Notes under the pieces: generated by a model | Told to the model about the DNA's origin: nothing | Database searches by the model: none | What the model saw: only the letters and a program-made list of their open reading frames with translations | Assembly (NCBI GenBank): GCA_020062805.1 | Contig: JAGUVP010000091.1 | Location: forward strand, 1-20,494 | Reading direction: 5' to 3' | Origin: Candidatus Bipolaricaulis sp. | Lineage (GTDB): Bacteria > Bipolaricaulota > Bipolaricaulia > Bipolaricaulales > Bipolaricaulaceae | Length of the DNA: 20,494 nucleotides | Translations under genes and position numbers: made by a program | Shown: in pieces, positions 12,775-20,493 of the stretch | Layout of the letters: every line of letters starts with the position of its first letter | Position numbering within the stretch: the stretch's first letter is position 1

Positions 12775-13968
12775 CTAGTGCCCCAACTCGGACATCAGAT
12801 ACGTAGCTGTGAAGCGTCGAAGGCGACCGCGCGCTTGCTCATGCAGGACAGCTGCTGCGGCTACCTCGATGGAGTTGCCCGAATCCGCTGCTTGCTGCAT
12901 CCTGCGAACTGCGTTCCATAGTTCTGCCCACTCCCTTTCGAGTTGTGAATGGAGCTCCTGTTTTCCAGGAGGCACAACAACGGTCTTAATCCGTGTTAGC
13001 CCTTCCTCAAGGGCAGCGACATACTGGTCAAACTTAGAGCGAACGAGTTGGGGGTTACGACGATCTGTCTCGATCATCTCTGGTATGCCCGCTGACGTCT
13101 CCTGAACGATCGTTGCCAGTCGTTGGCGCCAGTTCTCGATCAGAAACGGAGGGACAGTTTCGCTGTCAACATGAGTCATTGCCCCCGCCAAGTAGTTGTA
13201 CAGGCCCTCCAGCTGCTTGATCTGGGAGTCCGATAGAGGCCGATTGTGCGCCTCGTGGCGTCTGATGGAGTTCAGATCGTCCATCGCCTGCTCGAAACGC
13301 GCACGGGCACCGAAGATGCCTCTGAATTGATCCCATTCCCGAAGGATGACTTCCTTCAGATCGAGGAGATACGTATATTCGATTAGGTCGGCCCCACCGC
13401 TTCCCGTTGTGAGTACGCCTTTTGAGGCTGCCACAGCGCGATTGCCAATACCTCTCGGAACTGCTGCCGACCACCAGTTTGTGCCGTGCCGTACTTCCAG
13501 ACGCACGGAGATGAGTCGCCTCAATCCCACCTCGATTCGCGATATCAGAAGCTTGGCTCGTGCGCACTTGTGCTCAGGCGTGTTGTCCTGAAAGATGGAA
13601 TGCGTCAACCATTCAATTGCTTTCCCCTCGCAGCAGAACTGCGCCGCTTCGAGCGATGACAGAACGTACATTAGCTCGTCACCTTCATCGGAGAAGGCTC
13701 TGACTCCAAACCCCATGACTCCCGACGGAAGAGCGAATTCCTCTTTGAAGAAGCCTGCCATGAAGCCCATGACTGTGCAGGCTTCGGTCTTCACACCGAT
13801 CGAGTCGAATACAGAAGGGATGATAGAGGCCACAAGAACGGAGTCGTTGACTAGATCGAGTTTGGTTAGCCGCAGATCAGAGGGGCCAATCTGCCCTGAG
13901 TCCTGCAGCAGCTTGAAGCCCTCGACTGCCACCTTGGCCAGCTGGGGGAAGGCCAGTTTCGCCGTCAT
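12775..13968 (-). CDS. Stand-alone Swt1-like HEPN-domain protein, putative RNase
   Basis: The 397-residue protein has three parts. The N-terminal part (about 1-125) is unassigned, with MGFMAGFFKEEF-type hydrophobic patches. A HEPN domain (about 135-265) has LLISRIEVGLRRLIS, NWWSAAVP, LDLKEVILREWDQF, and the active-site motif Arg236-x4-His241-Asn242 (RRHEAHN). A C-terminal helical part (about 275-397) ends RRFTATYLMSELGH. The domain matches Swt1-like HEPN families, whose members cleave RNA and often occur in defence islands. No antitoxin gene overlaps it. ATG 13968 has a TATAGC box 10 nt upstream and TTTGTT 16 nt before that, with no Shine-Dalgarno, suggesting a leaderless mRNA. Base composition looks less GC-rich than in the left half, consistent with transfer. 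Confidence 0.75.
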   Translation of the reverse strand: MTAKLAFPQLAKVAVEGFKLLQDSGQIGPSDLRLTKLDLVNDSVLVASIIPSVFDSIGVKTEACTVMGFMAGFFKEEFALPSGVMGFGVRAFSDEGDELMYVLSSLEAAQFCCEGKAIEWLTHSIFQDNTPEHKCARAKLLISRIEVGLRRLISVRLEVRHGTNWWSAAVPRGIGNRAVAASKGVLTTGSGGADLIEYTYLLDLKEVILREWDQFRGIFGARARFEQAMDDLNSIRRHEAHNRPLSDSQIKQLEGLYNYLAGAMTHVDSETVPPFLIENWRQRLATIVQETSAGIPEMIETDRRNPQLVRSKFDQYVAALEEGLTRIKTVVVPPGKQELHSQLEREWAELWNAVRRMQQAADSGNSIEVAAAAVLHEQARGRLRRFTATYLMSELGH

Positions 13969-14479
13969 ACCAGGACATGCTATACCCTAAGCACGATCGA
14001 AACAAACGAAGAGCGATGAGTCGGTCACGTCCCGTCAAGTGGTGTGGATCGAGTTCCTCGCCTGGGATTGCGGACGAGGCGGCGATCGTCTCCTCTCTCA
14101 TGCCCAGCGCTGGGACGTGGGGGCGCGTCCAGTATGCCGTTCAGCGCGGCCATGAACTCAGGGTTGAAGCGGCGCGGTAGCAGCAAGCTCAGGGACCGCA
14201 AGGCGAGGCCAGAAAGGGAGGTCCGACCCTGAAGCTGCACTTCCGGCAGGCGTTCCCTGGATGAAAAGAGGGGCGGAGGCGGCATTTCAGACCGAGCGGC
14301 GCCCACAAGGGGGGCCGCCGACCCCAAGAGCCACACCCCGCCACACATCGATCCTACCCTCAGCTCCCCTGCCCGCTACCTTCACAAACCCAACGATAGA
14401 CCCCGTCGACTAAGGCAGGGCTGCCTCTCCAGATGTGGCAACTCAAGACCTCGCCCCGGGGACGAGCAGAGCTTCCACA
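13969..14479. other. Non-coding stretch between the HEPN gene and the disrupted small gene
   Basis: About 510 nt without a credible gene. It contains the HEPN promoter (13979-14006, minus strand) and the palindrome CCCAGCGCTGGG (14103-14114). A small GC-rich inverted repeat near 14450-14466, just after the broken gene's stop on the minus strand, could be its terminator. Open frames here lack start signals and have shadow-like composition. Confidence 0.45.
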
Positions 14480-14639
14480 TCAGCAGCTCTTGGTGTTGCA
14501 GTCTCCGGCACCCTCCTTGGACCTGCAGGTGTTGTCAAGCTCACCGCTTGGGGGACGTCCCTCACCGCACCAGGTGTCGTAATCTGCGGTCGGCCAATGC
14601 GAGCAGTTCGTGCACCAGTGCCAGGTATCTGATCCCTTA

Positions 14640-14647
14640 CGCTTTCT
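14640..14647. repeat. Left copy of the 8-bp target-site duplication
   Basis: CGCTTTCT, identical to 15954-15961, directly abuts the left terminal repeat. Eight base pairs is the usual ISL3-family duplication. Confidence 0.93.
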
Positions 14648-14672
14648 GGCTCTACCGGCTTTCGTGTGGGTA
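14648..14672 (+). repeat. Left terminal inverted repeat of the ISL3 element
   Basis: It starts GGCTCTACCGG and ends CGTGTGGGTA. Mismatches to the right end are at positions 7 and 12-15. Confidence 0.93.
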
Positions 14673-15881
14673 GAGATCGAGTCCGCCGCAGTGGAAGTAG
14701 ATGGCTGTCTTGAAGTGCTCTACGTTCCTGAACCCGCGGGCGGTCTTCTTCACCCATTGGATCGTGGCGTTCACCGCCTCCAGCCCTGCGTTGGTGATCC
14801 GGTGTCGTAGGTAGGTGAGCACGTTCGGAAGGTGGCGCCGGATCAACCACGCCACCTTGGCCATCGGCCTCAGCCGACTGTGGGTTGCCCGCCAGAACCA
14901 TCGCTGGAAGAACCGCTGCGCCGCCCCCACGTAGCTGTACTCCCAGAACTGGCGGAATCGTTCCTTCAGGGACCATGCCCGCGCTACCCGCAGGTCGCTT
15001 CCCACCAGCGTCCGCAACCGTGCCCGCTGCGCAGGACTCATGCTCCCGGGGCGCATCAACCACAGGTACTTCGTACCCGTGAGTCGGTCGTCGGCCACTC
15101 CCTTGAGCGCCCGCTGCTCGACCCGGCGCACCCTGTCCACTGCCTCGTGAAGGTGCTTCACGATGTGGAACTTGTCGAACACGATCTTCTCCTCGGCCCC
15201 AGGGACGTGCCGACGCGTGGACTGGATGTACGGCTCCCACATGTCCATGGCGATCGCCTCGATCCCCCTTCGCCCTGCCGGGCCAAGCCCTTCCCAGAAC
15301 CCGTCCAAGCTCGCCCCGTTGCGCCCCTCCGCCAGGTACAGGACCTGGCCACGGTCCAGGTCGGCCACGACCGTCAGGTACGTGTGCCCCTTGGCCACCG
15401 CCTTCTCGTCCACTCCCACATGCTTCACCTCGCCCACCGCGCGCCGCGCTAGACCTCGCCTCACCGCCCGCTTCTCGATCCCCCACGCCTCGTCCCAGCT
15501 GATCCTCAGAAGATCGGCTGCCCCAGCTACCGAGCACTCCCGTAGGAGGTCGATCGCCACCCGCTCGAACAGCGCGGTGAACTGGCTGCCTGGCTCCGCC
15601 CACGGCACCCGTACCTGCTTCACCCCGTGCTGGGGACACTCCACGCGCGGGACCTCCGCCTCGATCCACGTCACGAACTGGCAGGTGTCCAGATGCCGCC
15701 ACCGGCGGAACTTGCTGTCGTAGCCCCCGACCACCGCCCCACACTCCGGACAGGGAAACGGACTCGGTCCGGCGCCAACCCTGATCGTCACTTCCTTGGC
15801 CGCCACGTCCAACTCCACGTGGGCCACCTTCCACGGCGGGGTGAGCCCGAGGATCGCTTCGTACAACTCGACGTCACGCAT
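14652..15881 (-). CDS. ISL3-family transposase
   Basis: The 409-residue protein has the ISL3 layout. An N-terminal zinc-finger-like region carries CPEC (Cys44, Cys47), Cys67 and Cys82. A helix-turn-helix segment is at about 105-140. The DDE nuclease domain has Asp158 (VGVDEK), Asp213 (AMDMWEPY) and Glu368 (NAGLEAVNATIQW), with the family tail KTARGFRNVEHFKTAIYFHCGGLDLYP. It cuts and joins the element ends during transposition. ATG 15881 is supported by AGGAGG (15890-15895) at 8 nt. Length is normal with no frameshift. A long antisense open frame covers much of the gene and is a composition shadow. Confidence 0.95.
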   Translation of the reverse strand: MRDVELYEAILGLTPPWKVAHVELDVAAKEVTIRVGAGPSPFPCPECGAVVGGYDSKFRRWRHLDTCQFVTWIEAEVPRVECPQHGVKQVRVPWAEPGSQFTALFERVAIDLLRECSVAGAADLLRISWDEAWGIEKRAVRRGLARRAVGEVKHVGVDEKAVAKGHTYLTVVADLDRGQVLYLAEGRNGASLDGFWEGLGPAGRRGIEAIAMDMWEPYIQSTRRHVPGAEEKIVFDKFHIVKHLHEAVDRVRRVEQRALKGVADDRLTGTKYLWLMRPGSMSPAQRARLRTLVGSDLRVARAWSLKERFRQFWEYSYVGAAQRFFQRWFWRATHSRLRPMAKVAWLIRRHLPNVLTYLRHRITNAGLEAVNATIQWVKKTARGFRNVEHFKTAIYFHCGGLDLYPHESR

Positions 15882-15928
15882 CGCTCTCGCCTCCTGTTGG
15901 CTCGAGAGCTTAGCGCGACCCGCTCACT

Positions 15929-15953
15929 TACCCACACGGCTTCCGGAAGAGCC
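15929..15953 (-). repeat. Right terminal inverted repeat of the ISL3 element
   Basis: Read on the minus strand it starts GGCTCTTCCGG and ends CGTGTGGGTA, matching the left end at 20 of 25 positions. Confidence 0.93.
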
Positions 15954-15961
15954 CGCTTTCT
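15954..15961. repeat. Right copy of the 8-bp target-site duplication
   Basis: CGCTTTCT, identical to 14640-14647. On the minus strand it codes part of codons 6-8 of the interrupted gene. Confidence 0.93.
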
Positions 15962-15976
15962 ATACTCTCTCTTCAT

Positions 15977-16297
15977 CGGCTTACCTCCCTCAACGGACGT
16001 TATTCATATCGTATACGCCCTGGGCGGCCCACGTCAAGTTTGCAGCGCTCTTGTCCTCACGCCTGTCTACTTCTTCTTCTCTTCGGCTGTACACGGGTTG
16101 GCGCACGCCACTCTCTGTCTGGCAACATGCGTGGGGGCAAGGGCTCCGGAAGAGCCTGCCGTCCGCCGGACAACGGATGTGGGCCGGATGCTCGTGCCGA
16201 GGACGTAGCCGAGACGGCAGTGCCCTGCTGTGACTTCAGCGGCATCAGCGCAGAAGACGTGATCCGATGCAGCCCTTTGGATGCAATAGCAGCTCGT
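15977..16297. other. Stretch between the disrupted small gene and the PIN gene
   Basis: About 320 nt. The right end (15981-16037) holds the ribosome site and promoter of the broken cysteine-rich gene on the minus strand. The rest, downstream of the PIN gene on that strand, has no gene or clear terminator that I can support. Confidence 0.45.
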
Positions 16298-17428
16298 TCA
16301 TGTCTCGCCCTCTGTCTCCTTATCAGTGTTTTCCAGCGGTTCAGCTTGAGGTTGGTAAGGGAACTGCAGACTGGTGAGTCGCAGCGCATCCGAGTACACC
16401 CGACCTATGATCTCTGCGTCTTGCAGCACTCGAAGGGCAGTCTGTGTCAGCCACGGGTTGTTCCGCAAGTACGCAACAGCCTGCGCAGCGGCCTGCCCAG
16501 CAGAAGGGAGCCAGTCTGGCATCAACGCGGCCACATCCTGGGCTCTGCGAACTAGTTCGAGGTATGAGGTCCAGGCCCCCGAACCACTCAGGCGTTCTGC
16601 AACGGATGCAGTTCGCCTCTCAAGGTGCTCCGAGGCCTTCTTGAGGAACTCCTCCGAAGTGTAGAGGCGAAAAGCTGCTCCTGCGTTCTGCTGCATCTCT
16701 GTCACCAGCTCGTCTCTGGTCCAGAACTCAGCAGGGGCGCCAGCGACGTACCAGTCCTCCTTTCTTCTATCATCCGTGACAAGAAGCATAGGCCGTCTCT
16801 CGGTCTTGGCCTTGTCAAGCATCTGCCGCCAGATGATCCAATCCCCGAATGCGTAGATGCCTCTCTTCCGATTGTCCGCAAAGCCTGGCGGAAGCAATGC
16901 TCCGTACCTTCTCTCGCCATCCGCGATGATCTTCACCAAGTCCTCAGTGTCGTAGGGCGGGCCGACTCGACCTGTCAAGACCTTATCGAGTTCCTCTCGG
17001 ACTCTGTCGTCTTTGAGAAGCTTCTCGTGGGTGTCTCGTTTGGATTTCAGAAACCTCTCTACTCGCTGACATGCCTTGCAGGCCTCTTCTTGATCTGCAT
17101 CAACACCACTGAGCGGATGTTGATCAGGAGAGGCATTGCGGATCATCTTCTCTGCTTCGCTGATCTTCTTGGATAGATCATCAATGCGTGCGATCTGTTC
17201 ACGGACAACGCCCAGGCGGTTTCGCTGGTATTCAGCTGCAACTTGGTGCGGAATCCATAGACGATCGCCAAGTTCCCTGAAGAGCTTCAGGGAGCGTTTT
17301 CGGTCATCAAGCTTCATGCGGTACAAGTTCAGCAGTACGTTGGTATCGAACACGAAAAGACAAGAACTCCAGAACTCAGCTTCCTCGTCCGCGCTCATCG
17401 GGTAGTACCCAGGGAACAGATCCTTCAT
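16298..17428 (-). CDS. PIN-like (PIN_8 type) nuclease-domain protein coupled to the R-M gene
   Basis: The 376-residue protein opens with a PIN-fold nuclease of the 'PIN like' PF18476 type: FVFDTNVLLNLYR (Asp28), IPHQVAAEYQRNR (Glu66), FGDWIIWRQML (Asp196) and LLVTDDRRKEDWY (Asp219/Asp220). These give the full acidic set expected for metal-dependent RNA or DNA cleavage. A coiled-coil-like insert (about 70-150) separates the second and third acids. The C-terminal 140 residues are helical and unassigned. ATG 17428 overlaps the upstream stop as ATGA and has GGAGGAGAG just before it; an in-frame ATG at 17446 is less likely. Tight coupling means it is made with the restriction-modification enzyme, as an effector or accessory. 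It could also be an unrelated passenger. Confidence 0.8.
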   Translation of the reverse strand: MKDLFPGYYPMSADEEAEFWSSCLFVFDTNVLLNLYRMKLDDRKRSLKLFRELGDRLWIPHQVAAEYQRNRLGVVREQIARIDDLSKKISEAEKMIRNASPDQHPLSGVDADQEEACKACQRVERFLKSKRDTHEKLLKDDRVREELDKVLTGRVGPPYDTEDLVKIIADGERRYGALLPPGFADNRKRGIYAFGDWIIWRQMLDKAKTERRPMLLVTDDRRKEDWYVAGAPAEFWTRDELVTEMQQNAGAAFRLYTSEEFLKKASEHLERRTASVAERLSGSGAWTSYLELVRRAQDVAALMPDWLPSAGQAAAQAVAYLRNNPWLTQTALRVLQDAEIIGRVYSDALRLTSLQFPYQPQAEPLENTDKETEGET

Positions 17429-20400
17429 CTCTCTCCTCCACGGCAATCAGACGGCCCACGAAGCCCTCCCAACAGCGTGTCCTCAACACCTGGGTATAGC
17501 TTGTCGATCGCATCCTGGATCTCGATGGTTCTGGAGAGGGCGGTGGCGATGCGGCAGTAGGTGCGGATGTCGTCGAGGGTGAGGGTGCGATCTTTGCGGT
17601 CCTTGAGCCACTTGTGGCATACCTGGTACCCGCCGATGGGGTACTCCCACACCTCGGGCGGGATGCCCTCGAAGTACTGGCCCTCGTTCACGTACACGCG
17701 CTCGGTCTTGGGCTCGTACCGGAGGCCTTTCTTGCCGGTCTGTACCTTGCCGTCGCCGTCGCCCTGGAACCGGGCGATGGGCGGATCGAGCTCGGCGGAC
17801 CGGAGCAGGTGCAGGTCCACCAGGCGCTTCCCCAGCTCGGTCATGCGCTGGAACAGCTCGGGATCCTTGGTGAACGGGATCCGCGGGAAGTCGAGCCGCA
17901 GGAACTCGGCGTACTTCTCGCGGTACGTCGGGGCGTACAGGACTGCATAGACGTAGTGGAAGATCTCCTCTGGCGTTGGCTCGCGCCCATATGCCGCCGC
18001 CAGCGCGGCCACAACGTCGGGGTTCAGGTTGGGCCGCCGCTCCGAGGGCTCGCGATGGGTGAGTAGCTCGCCGCGGTCGGTGGAGGGGTGGAGGTAGAGG
18101 GGGAAGTAGTAGTTGATGTCGTAAGCGGCCACTGATTTGTGCGCCCCGATAGTCTCTGTTGCCGACGCGCCGAATTCGTCCTTGTGCTGCCTCGGAGTAA
18201 TCAGCGCCAGATTCTCCCCGGCCAGCATGTGGCGCATGACCTCGCGGCGCGTTCGCCATACAACCGACTCATGGTAGAAGATCTTCCTTATGTCGAACGG
18301 GCGGTACAGGATCGGCACAACGTACCGCTCCAGACCCGTAAGTTGCTGTAGGGCGGCGCGTGCCGCGGTGATGCGCCAGGCGTAGTTCTCCACCGCTGCA
18401 GGCTTCCGCCCAAGCAATGCTGCCAAGTACGTGCGGATGTACTCATCAGGAAGGGACGGATCCTGCAGCGGGCGTATCTTCGAGAGCAACACTGTCTGGT
18501 CGAAGCCAATGCACAGGTCGTCTCGGGCGGTGACGATTCCGGTCACGTTCACGGGAAACACATCTGTGACCGATGGGAAAGCGTTATACTCCTGGGCGCC
18601 CTCTCCCACCCTGGGCACGAAGAAGTAGTAGGGGGAGACGGCACCCAGTTCTCTCCATGCAGTGTGTTCTAGATCGGAGGTCCTAAGCCATTCGTACTTG
18701 GGTTCACGCAGCCCCCAGAGGTCGGCATGGAACACTCGGGGAGAGAAGCCGGCACGAGGATCACCCGGGCGTCGGGGATGAACCCCGACGCTACAGCCCT
18801 TGAGGAAGAAGGCGATGGCCACACCTTGGCGGATGTCGAACACGTTCTGGTCAGGGGAGCCGTCGGGGCAGCGCTCCTTCTTGAGGGAGTTGCCATGGAG
18901 GTCGAGCACGTAGATCTCGTCGAACGTGTTCATGAGGTGCCGGCGCATCCCGCGGAAGGTGGGATTGTCGAGGTATCCGTGGTTGGTGATCATGCCCACG
19001 ACGCCCGCTCCGGCCTGGGCGATCTTCCATTGGGCGAACCGGAGGAACTTGACGTAGTCGTCCTGAAGCCAGTGTTTCTTCTCCCCGAAGTGCTTCCCGT
19101 CAACGTACTTGTAGTCCTCGATCAGGTCCGTGATCCACTTACCCTTGTTAGAGGAGATGCCCGAATACGGGGGATTCCCCAAAACCACGAGGATGGGAAC
19201 CTCGCGCTTGACCTCCCCGGCCTGGTGGGACTCGTGGGCGAGCGACGCGAACCCAGGGAGCTGGCTCTCGGCGAGCTCCTCCATCTCCAAGGTGTTGGTG
19301 AGGTAGAGCTTGAACCGCTCGTCGGGGGCTAGCGTGTACCCCAGCTCCTCGAGGAAGAACCCCATCTTGAGGTGCCCCACGGCGTAGGGGGCCATCATCA
19401 GCTCGAAGGCGTAGAAGTTCTTCAGAATGTGGTCCTTGATGAAGCTGGCGCGGCTGCCCTCACCGTACTTGGCCACGAACTCGTCCACCGCCACCTGGGC
19501 GGCCTTGGCGACGAACGTCATCGTCCCCGCCGCCGGGTCGAGGAGCGTCACGCCGGGGGAGGCGAGGCCGTCGGGTTTCCCGAACTCCTGCTGGAGGATC
19601 TGGTGGAGGGAGCGGACGATGAAGGACACCACCGGCTCGGGGGTGTAGTACACCCCGCGGCGCTCGCGCTCTTGCGGGTCGTACTGGGCGAGGAACGTCT
19701 CGTAGAAGTGGACGATCGGGTCGGCACCCTTGCCCTCGTGGAAGAACTGGTGAAGGATCCCCTTCACGTCGGCCACGGCCAGGACCTCGGCGATGTCGTC
19801 CACGATCCACTCCAGGGGCTTGGGTAGCTCCCCCAGGGAGACGAAGCGGAACACGTCGCGGAGGATGCCGATGGTGTGGGGGATGGAGTCAAACGCCATC
19901 CGGCGGTTGAACCCCGCTCCCGCCCGCACCCGGGCGGCGAACAGGCCGTAGGTGAGGGTTTGGGCGTAGAGGTCGGCGAAGCCGTCCAGGGTCAGCCCGG
20001 CAACGAGGTGTTTCTGGAACGCCTCGTAGAACCCGAGGAGGTGCCCGCGGGCCGCTTTCTCCTCTTCCGCCAGCTCCTGGGCCACCACCTCGTCGCGCAG
20101 GAACCGCGTGCGCACGGCGAGGGCGACGGCCAGCTCCTCCGCCGTGTACGCGCGGGGGAGGGAAAACGCGAAGAACTGCTGAAGAAGCGTCTGCAGCTCG
20201 TCGGCCTGTTCGATGGGTGGCCTCGCGCCGAGCTTGGTGGCGACGAACGGACGGGCGAGGCGGGCCGTGGCCACGAGCGCCCCGTGGCGGTAGAGCCGGA
20301 ACTCGAAGAAGTTGGTGAGGATGAGGTTGGGGAACGTGCCCCGGTAGCGGCGAAGCTGCTCGCTCTCCGCCACCGGCTCCAGGTTCTCCACGGTGGGGGC

Positions 20401-20493
20401 CTTGGCCTCGATGTAGCCGATGATGTGCTGCTGGCCGTCCCACACCCGGAAGTCGGGGTTCCCGGCCTCGGTGGCCTTGGGAAGCGTGGTGAC
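17425..20493 (-). CDS. Single-chain restriction-modification enzyme (type IIG / type ISP-like), 5' partial
   Basis: The visible 1022 residues lack only the N-terminus, which lies beyond the right edge. In order they hold: a PD-(D/E)xK nuclease remnant (PDF at 13-15; GYIEAK with Glu29 and Lys31); a helical linker; an N6-adenine methyltransferase with RRGVYYTPEPVVSFIV, SAM motif LDPAAGTMTF (about 318-327) and catalytic NPPY (about 440-443); and a long target-recognition region ending EYPIGGYQVCHKWLKDR, as in the type ISP C-terminal specificity domain. No helicase motif is visible, which favours a type IIG-like enzyme over LlaBIII-type translocators, though a helicase could precede the visible part. 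It protects or cuts DNA at a site that cannot be predicted. The stop overlaps the PIN gene start by 4 nt. Confidence 0.9.
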   Translation of the reverse strand, partial: VTTLPKATEAGNPDFRVWDGQQHIIGYIEAKAPTVENLEPVAESEQLRRYRGTFPNLILTNFFEFRLYRHGALVATARLARPFVATKLGARPPIEQADELQTLLQQFFAFSLPRAYTAEELAVALAVRTRFLRDEVVAQELAEEEKAARGHLLGFYEAFQKHLVAGLTLDGFADLYAQTLTYGLFAARVRAGAGFNRRMAFDSIPHTIGILRDVFRFVSLGELPKPLEWIVDDIAEVLAVADVKGILHQFFHEGKGADPIVHFYETFLAQYDPQERERRGVYYTPEPVVSFIVRSLHQILQQEFGKPDGLASPGVTLLDPAAGTMTFVAKAAQVAVDEFVAKYGEGSRASFIKDHILKNFYAFELMMAPYAVGHLKMGFFLEELGYTLAPDERFKLYLTNTLEMEELAESQLPGFASLAHESHQAGEVKREVPILVVLGNPPYSGISSNKGKWITDLIEDYKYVDGKHFGEKKHWLQDDYVKFLRFAQWKIAQAGAGVVGMITNHGYLDNPTFRGMRRHLMNTFDEIYVLDLHGNSLKKERCPDGSPDQNVFDIRQGVAIAFFLKGCSVGVHPRRPGDPRAGFSPRVFHADLWGLREPKYEWLRTSDLEHTAWRELGAVSPYYFFVPRVGEGAQEYNAFPSVTDVFPVNVTGIVTARDDLCIGFDQTVLLSKIRPLQDPSLPDEYIRTYLAALLGRKPAAVENYAWRITAARAALQQLTGLERYVVPILYRPFDIRKIFYHESVVWRTRREVMRHMLAGENLALITPRQHKDEFGASATETIGAHKSVAAYDINYYFPLYLHPSTDRGELLTHREPSERRPNLNPDVVAALAAAYGREPTPEEIFHYVYAVLYAPTYREKYAEFLRLDFPRIPFTKDPELFQRMTELGKRLVDLHLLRSAELDPPIARFQGDGDGKVQTGKKGLRYEPKTERVYVNEGQYFEGIPPEVWEYPIGGYQVCHKWLKDRKDRTLTLDDIRTYCRIATALSRTIEIQDAIDKLYPGVEDTLLGGLRGPSDCRGGER

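Larger units (their letters stand above)
14648..15953 (-). mobile_element. Complete ISL3-family insertion sequence (1306 bp)
   Basis: The element is bounded by 25-bp imperfect inverted repeats at 14648-14672 and 15929-15953. These share GGCTCT, CCGG and CGTGTGGGTA blocks (20 of 25 positions) and are flanked by a perfect 8-bp duplication. It encodes one transposase whose stop codon lies inside the left repeat. Intact ends, an exact duplication and a full-length transposase point to a recent and possibly active copy. It lies in the same orientation as the small gene it interrupts. Confidence 0.95.
14480..15976 (-). pseudogene. Small cysteine-rich gene split by the ISL3 insertion
   Basis: Removing the element and one 8-bp duplicate joins 15976-15954 to 14639-14480 and gives one open 60-codon frame on the minus strand. 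The first seven residues are MKREYRK, encoded on the right side. The rest reads RKGSDTWHWCTNCSHWPTA, DYDTWCGEGRPPSGELDNTC and a lysine-rich end with two more cysteines. Cys17/Cys20, Cys35, Cys46, Cys55 and Cys60 suggest a small zinc-ribbon or treble-clef protein. GGGAGGT lies 6-7 nt before the ATG. TTGACG (16037-16032) and TATACG (16015-16010) form a promoter with 16-nt spacing. In the present state the start runs into the element as a 62-residue chimera. I cannot name the family. The coherent frame across the exact duplication is strong evidence for a real gene. Confidence 0.8.

Noticed and set aside
14025..14348. 107-codon minus-strand frame upstream of the HEPN gene
   Set aside because: It overlaps the HEPN promoter side, has no start signal and no family resemblance, and has proline/arginine-rich shadow composition.
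14435..14632. 65-codon plus-strand frame opposite the left part of the broken cysteine-rich gene
   Set aside because: It is alanine- and valine-rich with no ribosome site; the opposite strand carries the coherent cysteine-rich frame that continues across the target duplication.
14443..15834. Long open frame (463 codons) antisense-like on the same strand as, and overlapping, the ISL3 transposase
   Set aside because: It crosses the element boundary, is glycine- and arginine-rich, has no start signal, and shadows the transposase frame, which has all its catalytic residues.
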